The position numbers and the translations under genes are program-made. A stretch of 5,060 nt of DNA from JADFSZ01 sp022560555 [NCBI: PVC group bacterium] (GTDB lineage Bacteria > GCA-001730085 > JADFSZ01), in NCBI GenBank assembly GCA_022560555.1, contig JADFSZ010000132.1, positions 1 through 5,060 on the forward strand, given 5' to 3'. A model generated the notes under the pieces. That model was not told where the DNA came from and ran no database searches. It worked only from the letters and a program-made list of their open reading frames with translations. Each line of letters opens with the position of its first letter. Position 1 is the stretch's first letter. Below are positions 1 through 5,060 of this stretch, piece after piece.

Positions 1-155
1 GCAAGAAAAACGGCAGAACCAATCAAATAGAAATTTCTGTTTTTGATTCAACGGGTCTGGCGATTCAAGACGGGGCCGTGGGACGACTCATCTACAAAAA
101 AGCTCTGGAGAAAAAAATTGGAAAATATATCCAATTTCTCGATACCCTTTTATAA
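1..155 (+). CDS. Ornithine cyclodeaminase / mu-crystallin family protein, C-terminal fragment
   Basis: Only the last 50 codons are in the window, read from base 3 to a TAA at 153-155; the 5' end lies off the left edge. The visible protein contains VFDSTGLAIQD (visible residues 13-23), a signature I recognise from the NAD(P)-binding region of the ornithine cyclodeaminase/mu-crystallin family. A basic helix (GRLIYKKALEKKIGKYIQF) and a short tail follow, as is usual at the end of these proteins. Family members include ornithine cyclodeaminase (ornithine to proline plus ammonia), alanine dehydrogenase, ketimine reductases and enzymes of siderophore or amino acid biosynthesis. The fragment cannot tell these apart, so the substrate is unknown. 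The gene converges on acnA, and their stop codons overlap by 6 bp. No rightward terminator is evident after the stop. The family call is fairly sure; the function within the family is open. Confidence 0.85.
   Translation, partial: KKNGRTNQIEISVFDSTGLAIQDGAVGRLIYKKALEKKIGKYIQFLDTLL
108..137 (-). terminator. Putative intrinsic terminator of acnA inside the neighbouring gene
   Basis: On the minus strand, 12 nt past the acnA stop, a perfect 8-bp stem (AAATTGGA at 137-130 pairing with TCCAATTT at 122-115) encloses a 7-nt loop. The T-run begins within the 3' arm and covers 117-111. This is the layout of a Rho-independent terminator acting leftward. The stem has only two G:C pairs, so it may be weak. 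On the plus strand the hairpin is not followed by a T-run, so it should not end the rightward gene. The whole element lies within the coding sequence of the ornithine cyclodeaminase-family protein. Confidence 0.55.
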
Positions 156-2840
156 ATTATCATTTGCGAGTTTTCGAAGAACATAGGGCAGGACACCTCC
201 GGCGCAATAATATTCAAGTTCCATGGGTGTATCAATGCGGCACTTTACGTGAAAAACTTTTTCCTGTCCCCCTTGGGCTTTAGCCGATACTTCCAGCAAC
301 TTGCCCGGATGCAAATTGTCAGCCATACCTGAAATGTGATAGACTTCATCCCCCTTTAAACCGAGAGTTTCACGAGATTCATCATTTTGAAATTCGCAGG
401 GAATAACTCCCATCCCAATTAAATTACTTCTGTGAATCCGCTCAAAAGTTTCGGCCATCACCACACGCACGCCCAACATCCACGTCCCTTTCGCGGCCCA
501 ATCCCGGGAGGAGCCCGAACCATATTCTTTGCCCGCGATAATCACAAGAGGAATCCCTTCCTCTTTATACTTCATGGCCGCATCATAAATCGTCATCTCC
601 TTTTGGCTAGGAAAATGCCGTGTCCAGCTCCCTTCCGTTCCCGGAACAAGCATATTACGCAGGCGAATATTCGCAAAAGTACCTCGAACCATAACTTCAT
701 GATTTCCTCTTCTAGAACCATAGGAATTAAAATCCTTAAACTCCACCTTTTGCTCCAACAGATACTTCCCGGCCGGAGAATCTTTTTTGATGGCCCCGGC
801 AGGAGAAATGTGATCCGTTGTCACAGAGTCTCCCAAAAGAACCAGAACGCGGAGATCCTTGACATCCTCTATCTTTTTCGGCTCTACCGGAATGTTTGTT
901 AAAAATGCAGGACGACGAATATAAGTAGAGTCAACATCCCAAGAAAATCGCTCCCCCTCGGGTGTGTCGAGACGACTCCAGATCTCAGGCCCTTTGAACA
1001 CATCCCGGTATTTCTCACGAAACATTTCAGTGTCAACAAATGTTTCGACGGCTTGAAATATCTCGTCTTGGCTTGGCCAAATATCCTTGAGAAAAATATC
1101 TTTTCCGTCCCGGCTTCGGCCGAGAGGCTCATGCATCAAATCAATATCCATACGTCCGGCTAAAGCATAGGCCACAACCAGAGGCGGGCTCGCCAAGTAA
1201 TTGGCACGAACATCGAGGTTAATGCGTCCTTCAAAATTGCGGTTCCCCGAAAGGACAGAACATACTACGAGCTTTTTTTCTTCAATCGCTTTGGAGATAG
1301 GTTCCGGTAAGGGGCCGCTGTTTCCGATACATGTGGTGCATCCGTATCCGACGAGATTAAAACCTAAGCAATCAAGATATTCCGTGAGACCGGATTTATT
1401 GAGATACTCCGTCACCACCTGTGATCCCGGCGCTAAACTTGTTTTGACCCAAGGTTTTTGCTTGAGACCAAGTTGAACAGCTTTCTTTGCAAGAAGCCCG
1501 GCTCCGATCATCACAGACGGATTTGACGTGTTGGTGCAGCTTGTGATCGACGCAATCACAACGGATCCTTGATTGAGATCAAATTGTTCGCCCCGCCAAT
1601 TCACATTCTCTGCCTTCGAAGCCGCGTTTTTGTCATGGACCATTTGGGCGAGAATTTTCTTAAAAGCACTTTTGGATTTTTTAAGGCTCACGCGATCTTG
1701 CGGACGCCTGGGACCGGCAAGACACGGCTCCACATCGGCCAAATTAAGCAAAAGTTGATCACTGTACAACGCTTCATTGGTCTCATCGGAATGAAACAGT
1801 CCTTGTTTTTTTAGATAAGTTTCAACGAACTGGATATGATTTTTATCACGAGCCGTTAATCGTAAATACTCTAAAGTCCTCTCATCAATCGGAAACATGG
1901 TGCATGTGGCTCCGTATTCGGGACTCATATTGCTGATCGTCGCCCGATCCGCCAATGTGAGACTGCCAAGACCCGGTCCGAAAAATTCTACGAATTTTCC
2001 GACAACGCCTTTTTTTCTCAACATTTCCGTTATGGTCAGCACTAAATCCGTCGCCGTTGCTCCTTCAGGCAGTGTTCCTGTTAATTTAAATCCCACAACC
2101 TGCGGCACCAGCATCGGAATGGCTTGCCCCAGTAAAACCGCTTCTGCCTCAATCCCACCGACCCCCCAGCCCAAAATTCCTAAACCGTTCACCATCGTTG
2201 TATGGCTGTCTGTCCCGACAAGCGTGTCCGGATAAGCCCAATATCCTTGATCGTCTTTATGTTCAAAAACGACGCGTGCGAGATATTCTATATTTACCTG
2301 ATGCACAATACCCGTTCCCGGAGGAACGACTCGAAAATTCTCAAACGCACCTTGACCCCATCGAAGAAATGCGTAGCGCTCGCGGTTTCGTTCAAATTCC
2401 TTTTCAACATTAATCAGAAAGGACGCGTCTGATCCATACGAATCCACTTGAACAGAGTGATCTATCACTAATTCTGTCGGTAAGACCGGATTAATTTTCG
2501 AAGCCTGTCCGCCTGCTTCCGCTATTGAATCACGCAGTGCTGCCAAGTCAACAACCGCGGGCACACCCGTAAAATCCTGCATCAGTACACGCGCCGGCAT
2601 GAAAGAAATCTCACGAGACGGCTTCTCCTCGGGCTTCCACGAAAGGATAGCTTCGATATCGTTTTTTGTCACATTTTTCCCGTCTTCGTGACGTAAAACA
2701 TTTTCCAAAAGTATTTTTAAAGAATAGGGTAGAGTTTTGATCGATTCATATTTTTCGGCTAACTCCATTAAATCAAAATATTGATAATTTTTGGAGCCGA
2801 TCTTAATATTTTTAAGCGTATTAAAAGAATTTTTGCGCAT
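150..2840 (-). CDS. acnA: Aconitate hydratase A (aconitase, AcnA/IRP1 type)
   Basis: Cytoplasmic [4Fe-4S] enzyme that interconverts citrate and isocitrate via cis-aconitate in the TCA and glyoxylate cycles. The 896-residue product is the usual length for AcnA/IRP1-type aconitases (about 890) and looks intact. The N-terminal catalytic part carries QDFTGVPAVVDLA (88-100), the DH pair (127-128) and DSHTT (211-215). Cluster-binding cysteines are seen in TSCTN (Cys435) and GCTTC (Cys501, Cys504), followed by NRNFEGR (533-539). The C-terminal swivel domain has GDSVTTDHISPAG (670-682), GSRRGNHEVMVRG (708-720) and GSGSSRDWAAKG (774-785, with the catalytic Ser-Ser-Arg). An ATG at 2870 would add ten residues, but it overlaps a perfect -10 box and has no ribosome binding site. 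The ATG at 2840 has a purine-rich Shine-Dalgarno sequence, so I chose it. The gene has its own promoter, lies 121 bp downstream of glpD on the same strand, and converges on the leftmost gene. Related aconitases can bind mRNA when they lose the cluster; nothing here tests that. Confidence 0.98.
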   Translation of the reverse strand: MRKNSFNTLKNIKIGSKNYQYFDLMELAEKYESIKTLPYSLKILLENVLRHEDGKNVTKNDIEAILSWKPEEKPSREISFMPARVLMQDFTGVPAVVDLAALRDSIAEAGGQASKINPVLPTELVIDHSVQVDSYGSDASFLINVEKEFERNRERYAFLRWGQGAFENFRVVPPGTGIVHQVNIEYLARVVFEHKDDQGYWAYPDTLVGTDSHTTMVNGLGILGWGVGGIEAEAVLLGQAIPMLVPQVVGFKLTGTLPEGATATDLVLTITEMLRKKGVVGKFVEFFGPGLGSLTLADRATISNMSPEYGATCTMFPIDERTLEYLRLTARDKNHIQFVETYLKKQGLFHSDETNEALYSDQLLLNLADVEPCLAGPRRPQDRVSLKKSKSAFKKILAQMVHDKNAASKAENVNWRGEQFDLNQGSVVIASITSCTNTSNPSVMIGAGLLAKKAVQLGLKQKPWVKTSLAPGSQVVTEYLNKSGLTEYLDCLGFNLVGYGCTTCIGNSGPLPEPISKAIEEKKLVVCSVLSGNRNFEGRINLDVRANYLASPPLVVAYALAGRMDIDLMHEPLGRSRDGKDIFLKDIWPSQDEIFQAVETFVDTEMFREKYRDVFKGPEIWSRLDTPEGERFSWDVDSTYIRRPAFLTNIPVEPKKIEDVKDLRVLVLLGDSVTTDHISPAGAIKKDSPAGKYLLEQKVEFKDFNSYGSRRGNHEVMVRGTFANIRLRNMLVPGTEGSWTRHFPSQKEMTIYDAAMKYKEEGIPLVIIAGKEYGSGSSRDWAAKGTWMLGVRVVMAETFERIHRSNLIGMGVIPCEFQNDESRETLGLKGDEVYHISGMADNLHPGKLLEVSAKAQGGQEKVFHVKCRIDTPMELEYYCAGGVLPYVLRKLANDNL

Positions 2841-2850
2841 GTGTTCTTTT

Positions 2851-2859
2851 CCTCTCCTC
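2851..2859 (-). promoter_or_regulatory. Ribosome binding site of acnA
   Basis: On the minus strand GAGGAGAGG precedes the ATG at 2840. The GAGAGG portion ends 10 nt before the start, and AGGAG lies slightly further out. The upstream in-frame ATG at 2870 has no comparable purine block before it. This site, with the promoter, fixes the aconitase start at 2840. Confidence 0.8.
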
Positions 2860-2868
2860 GAGCCCACC

Positions 2869-2896
2869 ATTATAGGCGCTCAAGATCAAGATTCAA
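2869..2896 (-). promoter_or_regulatory. Sigma70-type promoter of acnA
   Basis: On the minus strand TTGAAT (2896-2891, four of six matches to the -35 consensus) is followed by a 16-nt spacer and a perfect TATAAT (2874-2869). Transcription would begin near 2863-2859, leaving a short leader of about 20 nt that contains the Shine-Dalgarno sequence. A tandem hexamer, ATCTTG twice (plus-strand caagatcaagat, 2881-2892), spans the spacer and overlaps the -35 edge. It could be chance or part of an operator. I recognise no Fur, IscR or Crp consensus. Confidence 0.75.
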
Positions 2897-2961
2897 CTAA
2901 ATAATTCTTCCGCGTTTGTATTTAGAGCCTCTCGAATAGCAAGAAAAACACCCGTGAAATT

Positions 2962-4554
2962 TTATCCGCCAAAGCGTTTAAAACAATCCGTGACTTCTTG
3001 ACTTTGCCGGGTATCATCCCAGCCTAAAATATGACCTGCCGTCGTTGCCAAATCAAATAACACCGCTTTAGGGATGTTCTGTAATATACCAATGGGAATC
3101 CTTCGCCGCATAATATCCTCTAAGGTGCAAACCATCTCATTTTGGCAAACATAGATAAATTCTGCGTGACAAAAAGGAAGATACGGAATAATTCTCGTTT
3201 TCAGATGCTCATTTTTGTGGATGAGGCTTTGAATCTCTGAGACGTGTATGCCGTATCTTTGAATAAGTGTTTCGATTAATAGGGTATCAAGCCCTAAAGA
3301 TGCAAGGGTTGAACTCACTTGGCGCCTCCAAGACATATATTCCTCATGCGGACACCACGGCAATAATCGATTTTTTGTCCCGGAGGGCCCTGCCTTTCGT
3401 CCCAAAATCTTGCAGACTTGATTGACCAAAACAGATGCGTCTTCGCGAGCCGATGTTAATTTTCCACCAATGGATAACACGGCATTATTTAATGACTGGA
3501 TACACTTCCATTCCCGGGAAACATCCGAGGGATTCTTTTTTCCGGTGTCATAGAGAGCTCGAACTCCCGCGAAAGATCCTTGTATATCGCTCTTTTTCCA
3601 TTGCAGGCCCGGAAGCTGTTCGTTGGCTTCACATAAAAGATAATCAACATCCTGAGGTTCGACTTTGACGTCACTCGGGTTTCCCGAAAAATCTGAATCC
3701 GTTGTTCCAAGAATCGTTCTATCGTACCAGGGCAAAAGAAATATCACGCGCCGGTCCCGCCGGGTCGTAAGCAAAAACCCTTCTTTCGAGGATAATTTCG
3801 GCATGATGAGATGAACACCTTTAGAAAGCCGCAGCGGAATTTTTGAGGGGACGTATTGTTCATAGAACAATTTCAACCAAGGGCCCGGCGTCAATACAAA
3901 TGCTTTCGCTTTCAGAGATGCGGTTTCATTATTTAAACGATTTTTAACAACTATTTCTTTTATTTCTCTATTGGCTATTTTTATATGCGTCGCTTCGGCA
4001 TAATTCACGGCAACCGCGCCCTCGCCTACAGCGCCTGATAGAATTTCGAACGTAAGGCGAAAATCATCCACACTGGCGTCTGAGTAAACAAACGCTCCTT
4101 GAAGATTCTTGTCAGAAATGTGCGGATACAATCTTTTTGTTTCACTGACGTCAAGAAAGTCATGAGTTGGAATGGATGATTTTGACAAAGACAATTTATC
4201 ATAAAGCCATAACCCGCATTTTAATTTCCATAGGGGTACACGCCCGTTTTTGTACACCGGAGTGACAATCCTAAGGGGGCGTACCCGATGGGGTCCAAGC
4301 CTTAAGAGACGCTCCCTCTCGATAAGAGATTTTCTCACAAGACCGAATTCAAAATGCTCCAGGTACCTTAATCCCCCATGGATCAGCTTCGAAGAAGCTG
4401 AAGACGCAGCACTTCCCCAATCCCCTTTGTCGATAACAGCACACGTCAGTCCTCTTAAGGCCGCGTCATACGCGGCCCACACACCATAGATCCCGCCCCC
4501 GATCACTGCAAGATCAAAGGTTTTTTGTTCTAATTTTTTAAAATTTCTCTTCAT
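2962..4554 (-). CDS. glpD: FAD-dependent glycerol-3-phosphate dehydrogenase
   Basis: Membrane-associated flavoenzyme that oxidises sn-glycerol-3-phosphate to dihydroxyacetone phosphate and passes electrons to the quinone pool. The product has 530 residues, within the GlpD range (about 500-560). The N-terminus has a Rossmann FAD fold with FDLAVIGGGIYG (13-24) and an acidic residue after the second strand (VIDKG, 40-44). The family signature SSASSKLIHGGLRYLE (51-66) is intact. YSDASVDDFRLTFE (157-170), LLPWYDRTILGTTDSDF (273-289), GSFAGVRAL (326-334) and GGKLTSAR (363-370) follow. The C-terminal domain holds EMVCTLEDIMRRR (473-485). The usual GGKLTTYR element here reads GGKLTSAR, so the Thr-Tyr is changed while Lys and Arg remain. 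I see no membrane-spanning segments, in keeping with peripheral attachment. The start at 4554 puts the FAD motif at its usual distance from the N-terminus and overlaps the phosphodiesterase stop by ATGA. Longer starts at 4587 or 4632 lack a ribosome binding site and would run deep into the upstream gene. It probably shares an operon with the phosphodiesterase, which would supply its substrate. Confidence 0.96.
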   Translation of the reverse strand: MKRNFKKLEQKTFDLAVIGGGIYGVWAAYDAALRGLTCAVIDKGDWGSAASSASSKLIHGGLRYLEHFEFGLVRKSLIERERLLRLGPHRVRPLRIVTPVYKNGRVPLWKLKCGLWLYDKLSLSKSSIPTHDFLDVSETKRLYPHISDKNLQGAFVYSDASVDDFRLTFEILSGAVGEGAVAVNYAEATHIKIANREIKEIVVKNRLNNETASLKAKAFVLTPGPWLKLFYEQYVPSKIPLRLSKGVHLIMPKLSSKEGFLLTTRRDRRVIFLLPWYDRTILGTTDSDFSGNPSDVKVEPQDVDYLLCEANEQLPGLQWKKSDIQGSFAGVRALYDTGKKNPSDVSREWKCIQSLNNAVLSIGGKLTSAREDASVLVNQVCKILGRKAGPSGTKNRLLPWCPHEEYMSWRRQVSSTLASLGLDTLLIETLIQRYGIHVSEIQSLIHKNEHLKTRIIPYLPFCHAEFIYVCQNEMVCTLEDIMRRRIPIGILQNIPKAVLFDLATTAGHILGWDDTRQSQEVTDCFKRFGG

Positions 4555-4565
4555 TCTTTTTGACC
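4551..4565 (-). promoter_or_regulatory. ATGA stop-start overlap, likely translational coupling of the phosphodiesterase and glpD
   Basis: On the minus strand the glpD ATG (4554-4552) shares bases with the phosphodiesterase TGA (4553-4551). The bases just upstream (GTCAAAAAGA) contain no strong Shine-Dalgarno sequence. Initiation of glpD therefore probably relies on ribosomes that have just finished the upstream gene. This arrangement decides the glpD start. Confidence 0.7.
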
Positions 4566-5060
4566 CAGGATATATTCCCTGGCCCATTTCGGACGGTCCG
4601 TCATAATCACGTCCACGCCCCAGGATAAACATTTGTCCAGACTTTTGCGATCATTACAAACAAAAGTCATAACCGGCTTCCCTAATCGATGATTGAATGT
4701 AACAAATTTCTCATTAAGATTTTTTTGTTTGACACAAACGGCATAGAATTTTTTTAAAATATTCTCTGTCCGTTTGTTGGCCGGATAAGGGCGGTTCATG
4801 TTAAGCACAAAGCGTGTTCCGGGGAAAAGAGAAACCCCTAATGCCAGTAGTTCCCTATCGAAACTTAATATGAACGCTCTTTGATTGATGTTATATCGAT
4901 TCATCATTGTCTTGATTTGCCTCAGCGCTTTTTCTTTTTGTTTTTTTGTCAAAAGACCGTATGGTTTTAGCTCAATCAGCCAATGTGTTTTTGATCCTAA
5001 GGCCTTGAGAACACATCCTAAGTCCGGAATATCAGGATCTGAGATGTGTTTTTGAATATC
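4551..5060 (-). CDS. Glycerophosphodiester phosphodiesterase family protein, C-terminal part
   Basis: The last 169 codons are present. The frame is open to the right edge, so the start, the N-terminal catalytic His motif and any signal peptide are outside the window. The TTG at 4952 is an internal Leu codon, because recognisable domain sequence continues upstream of it. The visible part has IPDLGCVLKAL (visible 11-21), then LIELK (28-32) with the strand-end Glu expected to bind the metal. ILSFDREL (64-71) and PVMTFVCND (129-137) follow, and GVDVIMTDRP (148-157) closes the TIM barrel. These match the order of motifs in the GDPD (GlpQ/UgpQ) family, which hydrolyses glycerophosphodiesters from deacylated phospholipids to sn-glycerol-3-phosphate and an alcohol. 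The position usually held by Trp in the late VWTVND strand is Phe. The ATGA overlap with glpD supports a role in making glycerol-3-phosphate. Whether it acts in cytoplasm or periplasm cannot be told without the N-terminus. Confidence 0.88.
   Translation of the reverse strand, partial: DIQKHISDPDIPDLGCVLKALGSKTHWLIELKPYGLLTKKQKEKALRQIKTMMNRYNINQRAFILSFDRELLALGVSLFPGTRFVLNMNRPYPANKRTENILKKFYAVCVKQKNLNEKFVTFNHRLGKPVMTFVCNDRKSLDKCLSWGVDVIMTDRPKWAREYILGQKE

Noticed and set aside
432-902. 156-codon plus-strand frame and several smaller frames antisense to acnA (899-1132, 1201-1476, 1569-1814, 1897-2235, 2198-2432)
   Set aside because: They lie entirely within the well-supported aconitase gene, have no recognisable domains and no ribosome binding sites, and have compositions typical of shadow frames.
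3435-3710. Short frames on both strands within glpD, and 4250-4489 on the plus strand
   Set aside because: They overlap conserved GlpD coding sequence and show no family motifs; they are shadows.
4590-4600. Palindrome CGGAC-G-GTCCG as an operator
   Set aside because: It lies inside the codons for the conserved TDRP motif of the phosphodiesterase and has no second copy nearby; coding constraint explains it.
4555-4632. Longer N-terminus for GlpD from an ATG at 4632 or 4587
   Set aside because: It would overlap the phosphodiesterase gene by up to about 80 bp, has no Shine-Dalgarno sequence, and the added residues do not resemble a GlpD N-terminus. The ATGA overlap at 4551-4554 is a much better start.
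4936-4947. A-rich run on the minus strand (A-AAA-AAA in frame) as a programmed frameshift site
   Set aside because: The phosphodiesterase motifs continue in the zero frame on both sides, so no frameshift is needed. The run simply encodes Lys-rich sequence.
4552-4952. TTG at 4952 as the start of a short 133-residue phosphodiesterase-like protein
   Set aside because: The frame stays open to the window edge, and the preceding 36 codons contain expected family sequence (IPDL...LIELK), so the gene is cut by the window, not short.
1-5060. Mobile element, defence system, CRISPR, tRNA or riboswitch
   Set aside because: No transposase, inverted terminal repeats, spaced direct repeats, cloverleaf or known riboswitch core was seen. 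Nearly all the DNA is accounted for by four housekeeping-type genes.

Overview
The window looks like ordinary bacterial chromosome: four tightly packed metabolic genes with almost no non-coding DNA. Codon use is even, with moderate G+C by eye. I see no mobile elements, tRNA or rRNA genes, or CRISPR repeats. AcnA-type aconitase, the respiratory (FAD-linked) glycerol-3-phosphate dehydrogenase GlpD, a glycerophosphodiester phosphodiesterase and an ornithine cyclodeaminase-family enzyme together suggest a respiring bacterium with a TCA cycle. The sequence alone does not let me name a phylum with confidence.

Layout from left to right. (1) The 3' end of an ornithine cyclodeaminase/mu-crystallin family gene runs rightward off the left edge and stops at 155. 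(2) A complete aconitase gene (acnA, leftward, 2840 to 150) converges on it, and the two stop codons interlock in a 6-bp palindrome. A terminator-like hairpin for acnA lies inside the neighbouring coding sequence. (3) A 121-bp gap (2841-2961) holds a good sigma70-type promoter and a ribosome binding site for acnA. The promoter shows that translation starts at 2840 rather than at the upstream ATG at 2870. (4) A complete glpD gene (leftward, 4554 to 2962) follows. (5) The 3' part of a glycerophosphodiester phosphodiesterase gene (leftward, ending at 4551) runs off the right edge and overlaps the glpD start by ATGA.

The phosphodiesterase and GlpD catalyse consecutive steps: glycerophosphodiester to glycerol-3-phosphate plus alcohol, then glycerol-3-phosphate to dihydroxyacetone phosphate with electrons passed to quinone. 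The pair looks like a translationally coupled phospholipid-headgroup salvage operon. Aconitase feeds the same central metabolism but has its own promoter. No clear terminator separates it from glpD, so some read-through is possible.

I looked for an undescribed system and did not find one. The points worth a second look are fine-scale: interlocked stop codons, a terminator embedded in a neighbouring gene, the corrected aconitase start, and departures from conserved GlpD and phosphodiesterase motifs.
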